DNA of 18,778 nt from an uncultured Selenomonadales bacterium (GCA_947165405.1 CAMVAG010000015.1:1-18778), one strand, 5' to 3'. Counted from the first letter of the stretch, positions 7,890 to 14,970 are shown. Notes: generated by a model not told the origin, from the sequence alone. Translations and numbers: made by a program.

Positions 7890-8450
7890 TTATTTGGAAA
7901 CTTCTTTAAGATTGTTCGCGGCGTTTTTGTGATTCGGGTCGATTTCGAGAGCTTTCTTGAAGTTGACGATTGCCTTTTCATTGTCGCCGGTTTTGACGTA
8001 GAGCACGCCGAGATTGTTGTAAGCGTCGGCATATTTCGGGTCGAGTTCGATTGCCTTGTTCAAGTCAGCCAAAGCTTTGTCAGTTTCGCCTTTATCGGAA
8101 TAGGCTTGCCCGCGGTTGCTGTAGCCCATTGCATTTTCCGGAGCAAGTTTTATCACTTGGCTGAAGTCGGCGATTGCCTTATCGTATTCGCCCTTTTGGC
8201 AGTAGGCAAAGCCGCGAGAGTTGTAAGCGTCGGGGAACTCATTATCCGTTTCGATTGCTTCGGTGTAATTTTTTATCGCCTCGTCAATTTTTCCCGCGTC
8301 GAGATTTTTATCGCCCTTTTCCATTAAATCTTGAAGAGTGTTCGTCGAGACGGAGACTGTTGTTTCGGATTTGTAGGAGGTTTCGGTGGAGCAAGCGGTA
8401 AACATCACCGCGATGCAGATGCACATGATTGCCGTTAAAAATTTTTTCAT
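7890..8450 (-). CDS. TPR-repeat lipoprotein
   Basis: The 186-residue protein begins with a lipoprotein signal peptide (MKKFLTAIMCICIAVMFTAC, lipid-anchored cysteine at 20), followed by a short Ser/Thr-rich linker and about four tetratricopeptide repeats (about 40-180) with the typical A-x-x-x-x-G/N-R-G-x-A-Y and AI-x-x-F/Y pattern. TPR repeats bind partner proteins, so a scaffold role at the envelope is expected; the partner is unknown. The start has an AGGAGG six bases upstream. It lies 72 bases downstream of the TRAP permease gene on the same strand, so read-through is possible; a TATAGT about 50 bases upstream has no clear -35. Confidence 0.85.
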   Translation of the reverse strand: MKKFLTAIMCICIAVMFTACSTETSYKSETTVSVSTNTLQDLMEKGDKNLDAGKIDEAIKNYTEAIETDNEFPDAYNSRGFAYCQKGEYDKAIADFSQVIKLAPENAMGYSNRGQAYSDKGETDKALADLNKAIELDPKYADAYNNLGVLYVKTGDNEKAIVNFKKALEIDPNHKNAANNLKEVSK

Positions 8451-8522
8451 GATAATTCCTCCTTTGTTACAACCTTCCGAAATTTTTCTTTCTGCTTACT
8501 ATACGACGATTGGAGGATTTTG

Positions 8523-10445
8523 TTACGCGTCGTTAGAAGTTTTTTTTCGGAGTTGGAAAAATAAAATCGTGGCGAAAATCGCAACGCCGATAATGTCCGT
8601 TAAAAGTCCGGGCTTAATCATCAAGAGACCGCCCGCGCCCAAAATCACACGTTCAAAATTTTTCAGCGGCGCGGCGAGGTATCCGATAAGCGACGAACTC
8701 AACGCGACCATTCCGATTAACGCCGTCAACAACGCCAAGCCCAAGCCCGCCGTCAATCCGTTGATTAATAAAAGTTCGGGGCTCAAGACGAACATGTAAG
8801 GGATTATGAAAGCCGCGATTGCCAGTTTCGAAGCGTTGACTCCCGTCCTCAAAGCATTGCCGCCCGAAATGCCCGAACCTGCATAAGCCGCGAGTGCAAC
8901 GGGAGGTGTCACGTCAGCGATTATTCCGAAATAGAAAACGAACATGTGCGCCGCCAACATCGGCACGCCCATTTGAATCAACGCGGGCGCGGCTATCGTC
9001 GAGGTGATTACGTAATTCGCCGTCGTAGGAACGCCCATTCCCAAAATTATTGCGGTTATCATTGTCAAGAACATGCTCGGCAAAATCAAGCCGCCCGATA
9101 AATCCAAAAGAGTCGAAGCCAATTTCAAACCGACGCCCGTTTTCGTCACGACACCGATTATAATTCCGGCTGCCGCGCAGGCGACCAATACGCCCAAAAC
9201 ATTTCGCGCGCCCGTTTCCAAAGCTTTGATAATCGCGGCAAGAGACATGCGCGTTGATTTTTTTATGCCGCTCACGATGATTGATAAGATTATCGCCACA
9301 AGAGCCGCACGCATCGGAGTGTAGCCGCTGACCAAAAGCCAAACGATTACAATCAACGGGATTGCCAAGTGTCCTCGCGTTTTCAAGAGGTCGCCGAGCT
9401 TCGGGAGTTCGGAGCGGGGCAAGCCTTTCAAATTATTTCGTTGAGCCTCGAAGTGCACGCCGAGCCACACGCCGATAAAATACAACATCGCCGGAATGAC
9501 AGCCGCCTTGACGATTTCGACGTAGGGTATGCCGACGAATTCCGCCATTAAAAAAGCCGCCGCGCCCATGACGGGAGGCATAAGTTGACCGCCGGTGGAA
9601 GCCGCCGCCTCGACTGCGCCCGCGAAATCTTTATGATAGCCGAGCTTTTTCATCATCGGGATTGTCAATGAACCGGTGCCGACGACATTCGCAACGGAGC
9701 TGCCGCTGACAGTTCCCATTAAGCCGCTGGACAAGACCGCAACTTTTGCAGGGCCGCCGCTCGCCCAACCTGCCACAGCATTTGCAACGTCGATAAAAAA
9801 TTTTCCGAGCCCCGTGCCTTCCAGATACGCGCCGAACAAAATAAACAGAAAGATAAACGTCGACGAAACACCGAGCGGGATTCCGAAAATTCCTTCGGTC
9901 GTGAAGAAAACATGGCTGACGAAATAATCAATCGTCAATCCTCTGTGCGCCAAAAGTCCCGGCATGTAAGGACCCGCGAACGCATAGCCGATAAAAAATA
10001 ATACAACGCAAACCATCGGAATGCCGACGACTCGTCGCGCCGCTTCAATTACCAAAATGATTCCGAGTGCGCCGATAAAAACGTCCGTCGAAGTGGGCAA
10101 GGCCGCTCGCAAAATGAGTTCATTATAATTCATTACGATATAAGCGGGAGCCGCCGCGCCCATGATTGCCAAAATTAAATCGAGCGGGTGAAGTTTATCG
10201 CGCCGCCAAGATTTTTTCATGGGGTAAAGCAAAAACGATAAGCAAAGTCCGAAGCCCAAATGAATTGCCCGCTGAAGTTGAGCGTCAAGGAGCCCGAAGC
10301 TCGCCGTGTAAATTTGGAAGACGGAAAAACTTATCGCGATTGCCGAAATTATTTTTGCCATGACGCCCGTGTATTCCATCGTGTTGGATTCGGCGTCGTA
10401 CTTCTTTAAAACTTCTTCTGCCGTCATCTCTTTTCGTTCGGTCAA
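8523..10445 (-). CDS. TRAP transporter, fused small and large permease subunits
   Basis: The protein (640 residues) is a TRAP transporter 4TM/12TM fusion permease. It has an N-terminal set of membrane segments corresponding to the small subunit and a large-subunit part with GLMGTVSGSSVANVVGTGS, AAASTGGQLMPPVMG and MGVPTTANYV, all characteristic of the DctM/TRAP-T fused family. Such permeases use a sodium gradient and a periplasmic TAXI-type receptor for the substrate. No receptor gene is next to it. A GTG at 10454 sits in the ribosome binding site AGAGGTG; the TTG at 10445, with correct spacing, is preferred, but a GTG or an ATG at 10427 cannot be excluded. The substrate is unknown. Upstream lie the hairpin elements at 10488-10638. 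Confidence 0.92.
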   Translation of the reverse strand: MTERKEMTAEEVLKKYDAESNTMEYTGVMAKIISAIAISFSVFQIYTASFGLLDAQLQRAIHLGFGLCLSFLLYPMKKSWRRDKLHPLDLILAIMGAAAPAYIVMNYNELILRAALPTSTDVFIGALGIILVIEAARRVVGIPMVCVVLFFIGYAFAGPYMPGLLAHRGLTIDYFVSHVFFTTEGIFGIPLGVSSTFIFLFILFGAYLEGTGLGKFFIDVANAVAGWASGGPAKVAVLSSGLMGTVSGSSVANVVGTGSLTIPMMKKLGYHKDFAGAVEAAASTGGQLMPPVMGAAAFLMAEFVGIPYVEIVKAAVIPAMLYFIGVWLGVHFEAQRNNLKGLPRSELPKLGDLLKTRGHLAIPLIVIVWLLVSGYTPMRAALVAIILSIIVSGIKKSTRMSLAAIIKALETGARNVLGVLVACAAAGIIIGVVTKTGVGLKLASTLLDLSGGLILPSMFLTMITAIILGMGVPTTANYVITSTIAAPALIQMGVPMLAAHMFVFYFGIIADVTPPVALAAYAGSGISGGNALRTGVNASKLAIAAFIIPYMFVLSPELLLINGLTAGLGLALLTALIGMVALSSSLIGYLAAPLKNFERVILGAGGLLMIKPGLLTDIIGVAIFATILFFQLRKKTSNDA

Positions 10446-10487
10446 TGCGTTCACCTCTTTTAGAGAATGTTTTTAAATTTGAAAAGT

Positions 10488-10552
10488 CGCGGGTAGCGAA
10501 CATCCGGCCGTCACGGATGACGGCCGCCCGCGTTAAAAACAGGATGTTTTTA
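10488..10552. repeat. Nested palindromes upstream of the TRAP permease gene
   Basis: Three dyads are packed together: CGCGGG (10488-10493) with CCCGCG (10527-10532) enclosing a nine-base-pair hairpin CGGCCGTCA/TGACGGCCG (10505-10526), then TAAAAAC/GTTTTTA (10534-10552). An alternative hairpin CATCCG/CGGATG (10501-10519) competes with the main stem. The element is in the 227-base gap between the TRAP gene and the toxin gene and has no coding potential. It could be a structured leader of the TRAP message or an extragenic palindromic repeat. Confidence 0.6.
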
Positions 10553-10564
10553 TAGCGGGGTCAA

Positions 10565-10638
10565 CGCCCTTTTCTTTTGCTACTTTTCTTTTGGGCGCAA
10601 CAAAAGAAAAGTAGAAGAAACTTTCAAAAGAAAAGTAG
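10565..10638. repeat. Inverted and direct CTTTTCTTTTG repeats
   Basis: A perfect 14-base inverted repeat, CTACTTTTCTTTTG (10580-10593) and CAAAAGAAAAGTAG (10601-10614), has a 7-base loop. The right arm is repeated exactly at 10625-10638, and the core CTTTTCTTTTG also occurs at 10569-10579. No U-tract follows on either strand, so it is not a standard terminator. It resembles a dispersed extragenic repeat. The rest of the gap (10639-10672) shows nothing recognisable. Confidence 0.75.
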
Positions 10639-10672
10639 ATTTAAAATACAAAAAGTAATTTACCAAAAGCCC

Positions 10673-11080
10673 CTAGATTTTGTAAATCACATCTGCCACG
10701 TATTCTGCAATTCGTTCGTCGTGCGTTATGAAAGTCATTCCCTCGACAATCGCCTGACAAAGCATGAGTTTATCAAAAGGGTCTCTGTGCGGCGGTGTGT
10801 TTTCTTTGCGAAGGAGCTTTTTCAGTTCAAGAATGTGATTCGTCGTTAAATCCAATCGCCAAAAACCTGCGCGCTCGCAATGATTAATCAGCCGCTCGCC
10901 TGTCAACGGCATTTGGTCGGGATGTTTCATAATTTTTATTTCCACTTCCAAAATTGAAAGCGTACTGTAATAGACGGTGGTATCCTTGTCTTTAATCATA
11001 GTTTTGACTTCGTCCTTGAGCAGAGCGTCGTCGAGAAGTGCCCAAAGCAAAATATGCGTGTCGAGCAAAAGAGTTTTCAT
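10673..11080 (-). CDS. PIN-domain toxin (VapC-like, Sll0205 type)
   Basis: The 135-residue protein is a single PIN domain starting LLLDTHILLWAL. The four acidic residues expected for the metal-binding site are visible: D7, E45 (SILEVEIK), D103 (DPFDKLM) and D121 (THDE). Proteins of this group are toxin ribonucleases of type II toxin-antitoxin pairs; the RNA target is unknown. The ATG at 11080 overlaps the antitoxin stop by four bases (ATGA), with GGAGG eight bases upstream; an in-frame upstream start at 11122 would run into the antitoxin gene and lacks such a site. Overlapping antitoxin-toxin order supports the call. Confidence 0.88.
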   Translation of the reverse strand: MKTLLLDTHILLWALLDDALLKDEVKTMIKDKDTTVYYSTLSILEVEIKIMKHPDQMPLTGERLINHCERAGFWRLDLTTNHILELKKLLRKENTPPHRDPFDKLMLCQAIVEGMTFITHDERIAEYVADVIYKI

Positions 11081-11322
11081 TTTGCAAATCCTCCAAACAT
11101 CTCGGCAATTTCCTCGTCCCATTTGTCAAAGTCGGCGGGGATTGTAAATTTGCCTTTGGCAATGCCGATTCGATTTTCCACAGGAACTTCTTCGATACGG
11201 CTCATTTTGATAATCGGTTTGCCGCCGAAGGTCAGAAAAATTTCTTCCTTTGGATTTTGATTGAGCAAATTCACCAAATCGGCAAATTGTTCTTTTGCGT
11301 CGATAACGTTTATGTATTTCAT
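11077..11322 (-). CDS. Phd/YefM-type antitoxin
   Basis: The 81-residue protein begins MKYINVIDAKEQFADLVNLL, the N-terminal DNA-binding region of Phd/YefM-like antitoxins, followed by a FGGKPIIKM strand and an acidic, likely disordered C-terminus rich in Asp/Glu and Phe (about 50-81) that would wrap the toxin. It is immediately upstream of, and overlaps, the PIN toxin. Such antitoxins usually repress their own operon with the toxin; no clear operator or promoter is seen in the 49 bases upstream, so the pair may also be read from the preceding DMT gene. Confidence 0.85.
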   Translation of the reverse strand: MKYINVIDAKEQFADLVNLLNQNPKEEIFLTFGGKPIIKMSRIEEVPVENRIGIAKGKFTIPADFDKWDEEIAEMFGGFAK

Positions 11323-11371
11323 TTCAATCGCTCCCTTAAAATTTTTTTGAATACTTCGCCGCGCCGCATGA

Positions 11372-11794
11372 TTATTCCTTCAACGACAGCAACGCCACGC
11401 CCGCCAAGCAAAGTACCGCTCCGAAAATTTTCCGCAGAGAAATTTGTTCGTGATAAAAAATTCCTCCGACGAAAAGCATTGCCAAAGCGATTAAAATGTT
11501 CACGACCAATGACGCCGTCGACAGCTCGCCGCCCGCCCGATAAATCATCACGAATCCGACTTCCACTCCCGTTATCGACAAGCCCATTAATATGCAAGCC
11601 CAATTGCTTCGCGCCGCCTCGATTAAAATTTTTTCGTGAGGCGTCAAGAAAAATAAAATCGCGCTTACAAAAAGTGCCGTCGCGTAATTCACGACCAAAC
11701 CCATGAAAGCATTTTGCTCGGCAGGAATTGATTTGCTTGCCACGTGATAAAAGACGTTGGCTGCCACGGCAATCATTATCGGTAAAAAAATCAT
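11372..11794 (-). CDS. Small DMT/EamA-like membrane protein
   Basis: The 140-residue protein is almost wholly hydrophobic, with about five predicted membrane helices and a C-terminal GAVLCLAGVALLSL helix of the kind seen in one EamA repeat. Typical EamA transporters have two such repeats (about 300 residues); this has one, so it is either a small single-repeat DMT protein or half of a pair. The substrate is unknown. The ATG at 11794 has GGAGGG six bases upstream; the upstream in-frame extension to 11866 crosses a terminator hairpin. It shares the strand with the antitoxin-toxin pair and lies 49 bases from it. Confidence 0.75.
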   Translation of the reverse strand: MIFLPIMIAVAANVFYHVASKSIPAEQNAFMGLVVNYATALFVSAILFFLTPHEKILIEAARSNWACILMGLSITGVEVGFVMIYRAGGELSTASLVVNILIALAMLFVGGIFYHEQISLRKIFGAVLCLAGVALLSLKE

Positions 11795-11806
11795 TGCAAT
11801 CCCTCC

Positions 11807-11874
11807 AAAAAAAATAAGGCACTCGAAATGAACTTTCCGAGGCTCAAGCCCTTGCCTGCAGTTCATTTGAATGC
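11807..11874 (-). terminator. Intrinsic terminator or attenuator abutting the ribosome binding site of the DMT gene
   Basis: On the minus strand a long stem forms from GCATTCAAATGAACT (11874-11860) and AGTTCATTTCGAGTGC (11834-11819), with one bulge and one G-U pair, around an inner imperfect hairpin. CUUA and eight U (11814-11807) follow and run directly into GGAGGG of the DMT gene. It sits about 50 bases after the stop of the exported-protein gene and could terminate that transcript or attenuate the next gene. Confidence 0.65.
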
Positions 11875-11877
11875 CTC

Positions 11878-11905
11878 GCGAACGTCATCCGGCGACGACG
11901 CCCGC
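11878..11905 (+). repeat. Possible diverged copy of the GC-rich element at 10496-10531
   Basis: Both elements contain GCGAAC, then ATCCGGC, then GACG and GCCCGC in the same order and orientation, though with different spacing. They flank the toxin-antitoxin/DMT block. The similarity is short and could be chance. Confidence 0.25.
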
Positions 11906-11923
11906 AAATTATTTATCGGCTAA

Positions 11924-12898
11924 TTATTTTTTGACGGTGGTTGTAATTTCATAGAAAACATCATTGAGTGCGTTGTCGTTTTCGGGAACGGCTGCCAAAT
12001 TCGCCGGCGCATCGATGAAATTACTTTTGTTCGGATCAATTTCTGTGGAGTAAGATTTCAATTCGCTGTAGTAGCCCATGGCGTCGAGGAGGTCGCGTTC
12101 CTCGTCGGTGAGGACGACTTTGCCGGCGGCGGATTCGTCGAGGACGTAGCGGGCATAAGCGCGAATAATCGGCGTGAGGTCAAAGGAGGCGGTTGCGGTC
12201 GTCCAACTCGGCTTGTTGACTGTCCAAGCGAAAGTTATATCGTTTGCTCTGAATGCCGCAAGCCATCTTTGGAACATTGTTTTCTGTTCGGCAAGAGCCT
12301 CGCCCGAAAGATTTGCAAACGTTGCTTGACTGTCTCTTTCAATAAGATCCGCAAGCTTCGCGCCGTTCAAAGTCACGTTCAGAATTCTGACATCAGGCGT
12401 ATCCTTGAGGACTTCAACATTTTTAACGGCGTTCATGACTCCGTTGGCAGTTACGGGGTCGGTCGTCTTCCAAAGGAAGGCAATACTCGACGGCAGACCC
12501 GGCAAAAGCATTTTGTTCCACTTGCCGCGCCGCTGAACGTAAAGCGTCATCTCGTTATTAATTTGCTCAATGTAAAAAGGAATCGTGTTGTTCGTCGAGT
12601 AATTTTTTTTGAGGTTGGTGTAGGTGCAGTTGAATTGCCCGCCCATTCTGAAAGAGCCGTCTTTGAGTATTTGCGCCTTAGAGTCTACGTCGAGATGGAA
12701 ATTTGTGGTTATGAGCGTCATGTCTTGTTCAAAAACACGAGTGTCGGGTTTTTGAGCGGTGTAAGCTTCGCGGAAAGCCCACACGCCGTCATTTGAGGGT
12801 GCCGCGTTGACAACGGCATTGCCTCCGAAAAAAACTGTGCCGCTCACTGCAGCGACTGCCGCGATTCGACGAAGGTTAATTTTTTTGATAAAACTCAT
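11924..12898 (-). CDS. Exported protein of unknown function
   Basis: The 324-residue protein has a clear Sec signal peptide (basic MSFIKKINLRR, hydrophobic core, likely cleavage after the NA or NAA near 32-33). The mature part has no obvious membrane segment or cysteine pair. It contains many alternating short beta-strand-like stretches (LITTNFHLDVDSKAQIL, FTCTYTNL-like, EMTLYVQRR) that could suit an LolA/LppX-type lipid-binding fold, but I do not recognise the family. The ATG at 12898 has GGAGG seven bases upstream; an upstream in-frame ATG at 12913 overlaps that site. It has the most consensus-like promoter in the window and its own terminator, so it is probably monocistronic and well expressed. 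Confidence 0.8.
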   Translation of the reverse strand: MSFIKKINLRRIAAVAAVSGTVFFGGNAVVNAAPSNDGVWAFREAYTAQKPDTRVFEQDMTLITTNFHLDVDSKAQILKDGSFRMGGQFNCTYTNLKKNYSTNNTIPFYIEQINNEMTLYVQRRGKWNKMLLPGLPSSIAFLWKTTDPVTANGVMNAVKNVEVLKDTPDVRILNVTLNGAKLADLIERDSQATFANLSGEALAEQKTMFQRWLAAFRANDITFAWTVNKPSWTTATASFDLTPIIRAYARYVLDESAAGKVVLTDEERDLLDAMGYYSELKSYSTEIDPNKSNFIDAPANLAAVPENDNALNDVFYEITTTVKK

Positions 12899-12927
12899 TG
12901 CATTATCCTCCATAAAAATTTTTTGTC

Positions 12928-12956
12928 ATAATAAGCTTGACGATTTTATTTGTCAA
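12928..12956 (-). promoter_or_regulatory. Near-consensus sigma-70-type promoter for the exported-protein gene
   Basis: TTGACA (12956-12951) and TATTAT (12933-12928) are separated by 17 bases on the minus strand, 29 bases before the start codon. The dyad CTTGAC (12936-12941)/GTCAAG (12952-12957) overlaps the -35 and could be an operator. Confidence 0.78.
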
Positions 12957-13023
12957 GGCAGGAAATATATCAAACCTCGTTGAAATATCACTGAAAAATT
13001 TTTTGTGCAAGGCGGCATGAAAA

Positions 13024-14130
13024 ATGAGAATCATCATAATGCGTTTTCCGAAGATTGATCCTTCGTTGAGCGGTCTTATTTGTCTTATGGCAGAGCGACT
13101 TGGCTACGAGATTGAAGGCTTTGTTTCCTTCGATAAAGATGAAAAATTGACTTCAATCAACGGCTATCCCGTCTACGAAATGATGCAGATTTATGATTTG
13201 TCTTGGGACGTTGCGGTTTATGCTTATGACGAAGAAGATTTTGAAACCATTCGTCCGCGCCTTATCCGCTTGCAAATGGGAAGGGATGACCAATTCAAAA
13301 ATATTCAGTGGCTTTTGCAGCAAACGATGATAAAAAAATACGAGGACTTTAACGACCCGGCAATTCAAGCTACGATAAAATATTGGAAGACGCACGAGAT
13401 TTCCGTTTTCAATCAGCACATCAAGGCACCTGATACACTTCATAAAGTTTATTTCGACGAGGCTTGCGACTTGCCTTATATCAATTTCAAGACCGTTGAC
13501 GGCGAATCGCGCAGAATGTATTTCCCGAACGATTACACTTTCCAAATCATAGACGATAAAAAATTTGTTCCGAATATTTTGCGAGAGCAACATCCGACTT
13601 CGCCGCACCTCTACACAAAAGGCAAGCACAAAGTAAATCCCGGCGACATTGTCATTGACGCGGGCGTTTGCGAGGGAAATTTTGCTTTGAGGTACGTCGG
13701 CATTTGCTCCAAGATGTATTTGTTCGAGCCGGAGGAAATGTGGCAAGAGCCGCTTCGTCAAACTTTCAAAGATTATCTTGACAAGGTCGAAATTATTCCG
13801 AAATATCTTTCCGATAAAACGGACGACAAAAGCATTACGATTGACGACGCCTTGCCCGACTTTCACGGCGAAAATATTTTTCTTAAAATGGACATCGAAG
13901 GTTTCGAACCTCTTGCCTTGCGCGGCGCAAAGAAAATCCTCACAAACAACAAAGTCAAAGCCTCCGTTTGCACTTATCACAATGCCGACGACCTTGTCCG
14001 CGTGAAAGGCATCTTCCAAAATTACGGCTACAAAACTTCGACAAGCGCGGGCTACATGGTTTTCACTTACGACCCGAATATTTTCAAGACGGCGGATTTC
14101 AGGAAAGGTGTCCTCTACGCCGAAAACTGA
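13024..14130 (+). CDS. FkbM-type methyltransferase with extra N-terminal region
   Basis: The 368-residue protein has a C-terminal FkbM methyltransferase domain (about 200-350) with PGDIVIDAGVCEGNFAL (SAM-binding motif I), LFEPEE (motif II) and FLKMDIEGFE (the DIEG motif typical of FkbM). Such enzymes O-methylate sugars or polyketides. The first about 120 residues (EIEGFVSFDKDEKL, GYPVYEM) resemble Rossmann-like sugar-nucleotide-type N-terminal regions seen in surface-polysaccharide enzymes, so a role in glycan modification is inferred. The ATG is preceded by a weak AAGGCGG eight bases upstream, the least typical site in the window. No clear promoter is seen. No glycosyltransferase genes are near. 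Confidence 0.82.
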   Translation: MRIIIMRFPKIDPSLSGLICLMAERLGYEIEGFVSFDKDEKLTSINGYPVYEMMQIYDLSWDVAVYAYDEEDFETIRPRLIRLQMGRDDQFKNIQWLLQQTMIKKYEDFNDPAIQATIKYWKTHEISVFNQHIKAPDTLHKVYFDEACDLPYINFKTVDGESRRMYFPNDYTFQIIDDKKFVPNILREQHPTSPHLYTKGKHKVNPGDIVIDAGVCEGNFALRYVGICSKMYLFEPEEMWQEPLRQTFKDYLDKVEIIPKYLSDKTDDKSITIDDALPDFHGENIFLKMDIEGFEPLALRGAKKILTNNKVKASVCTYHNADDLVRVKGIFQNYGYKTSTSAGYMVFTYDPNIFKTADFRKGVLYAEN

Positions 14131-14133
14131 AAC

Positions 14134-14162
14134 TTGCGAAAGAACAGACCAACTGTTATTAT
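14134..14162 (+). promoter_or_regulatory. Sigma-70-type promoter for the divIC-to-ftsH cluster
   Basis: TTGCGA (14134-14139) and TATTAT (14157-14162) are separated by 17 bases, 25 bases upstream of the divIC start and just after the FkbM stop. Confidence 0.7.
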
Positions 14163-14187
14163 ATAAAAAAGCTGAGGAGGCAGCGCG

Positions 14188-14466
14188 ATGCGAAAAAGAA
14201 ATAATTTTAACTGGTTTGCGTTGGTGATGTTCGCGATGATTGCTTACTTCTCGACGGTTTTAATTTCTCAACAAGTTCACTTGGCGCACGTCAGCGAAAG
14301 TCAACGAATCGCCGATAAGAGATTGGAAAAGGCGAAGGCGACCAACGAAAAACTGCGCAGAGAACTTGCCGCACTTCAAGACATCAACAACATTGAAAAG
14401 CTGGCGCGAGAAGATTTGGGGCTTGCCAAAGAAGGCGAAATGCCCTATCAGGCGGCGCGCCCGTAA
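14188..14466 (+). CDS. Septum formation initiator (DivIC/FtsB family)
   Basis: This 92-residue protein has a short cytoplasmic N-terminus, one membrane helix (about 9-28), a coiled coil rich in Lys/Glu (about 35-65) and the conserved IEKLAREDLGLAKEGE motif (68-83). DivIC/FtsB proteins join FtsL and DivIB/FtsQ in the divisome outside the membrane. GAGGAGG precedes the ATG by seven bases. The neighbour after it, an S1-domain gene, and tilS-hpt-ftsH further on match the Bacillus divIC-yabR-tilS-hprT-ftsH order, supporting divIC. Confidence 0.9.
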   Translation: MRKRNNFNWFALVMFAMIAYFSTVLISQQVHLAHVSESQRIADKRLEKAKATNEKLRRELAALQDINNIEKLAREDLGLAKEGEMPYQAARP

Positions 14467-14497
14467 GAATTAAAAAATTTTTTGGGAGGACAAAATT

Positions 14498-14920
14498 TTG
14501 GCAATGGAAGCAGGCAGCATTGTGGAAGGCAAAGTCACGCGAATCACGAACTTTGGAGCCTTCGTGGAATTGGCGGAAGGCAAAGTCGGATTGATTCACA
14601 TTTCCGAAGTCGCCGACGTTTACGTCAACGACGTGCATGATTTTTTGAACGAGGGCGACACGGTTCAAGTCAAAGTCGTAAATATCGACGGCAACAAAAT
14701 CGCCCTGTCCTTGAAACAGGCAAAGACCAAGCCGCCGGAGAGCGACGGGCAATCTTTCAAACAAAGGCGCGCAGACTTTCGCAGACCACCACAAAGGCAG
14801 CTGTCAGCCTCATTTGAAGATAAGCTGTCGAAATTCCTCAAAGACAGCGACGAACGCTTGACAGACCTCAAACGCAAGACGGATTCAAAGCGCGGCGGGC
14901 GCGGCTCACGTCGAGACTGA
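14498..14920 (+). CDS. S1 RNA-binding domain protein (YabR-like)
   Basis: The 140-residue protein has one S1 OB-fold (about 8-75: GKVTRITNFGAFVEL, GLIHISEVAD, VNIDGNKIALSLKQ), followed by a basic, disordered tail rich in Arg, Lys and Ser (about 76-140). The S1 domain binds RNA; related YabR/GSP13 proteins associate with ribosomes. The start is TTG at 14498, seven bases after GGGAGGA; an ATG at 14504 is the alternative. It lies 31 bases after divIC and before the heptamer repeat and tilS. Confidence 0.9.
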   Translation: MAMEAGSIVEGKVTRITNFGAFVELAEGKVGLIHISEVADVYVNDVHDFLNEGDTVQVKVVNIDGNKIALSLKQAKTKPPESDGQSFKQRRADFRRPPQRQLSASFEDKLSKFLKDSDERLTDLKRKTDSKRGGRGSRRD

Positions 14921-14926
14921 AAAAGC

Positions 14927-14957
14927 AATTAGGAATGCGCAATGCGTAATGCGCAAT
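14927..14957 (+). repeat. AATGCGY heptamer repeat before tilS
   Basis: AATTAGG, AATGCGC, AATGCGT and AATGCGC follow one another, ending AAT; positions 14934-14957 are identical to 6128-6151. It fills most of the gap between the S1 gene and tilS. Confidence 0.85.
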
Positions 14958-14970
14958 TAAAATTTTTTTC

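Noticed and set aside
8451..8522. A promoter for the TPR lipoprotein gene (TATAGT)
   Set aside because: No acceptable -35 hexamer 16-18 bases upstream; left undecided between read-through and a weak promoter.
10565..10638. The repeat hairpin as a terminator of the toxin gene
   Set aside because: No U-tract follows the stem on either strand.
13153..14019. A 288-residue open frame on the minus strand within the FkbM gene
   Set aside because: It is the mirror of the FkbM coding frame and has no start signal or recognisable domain.
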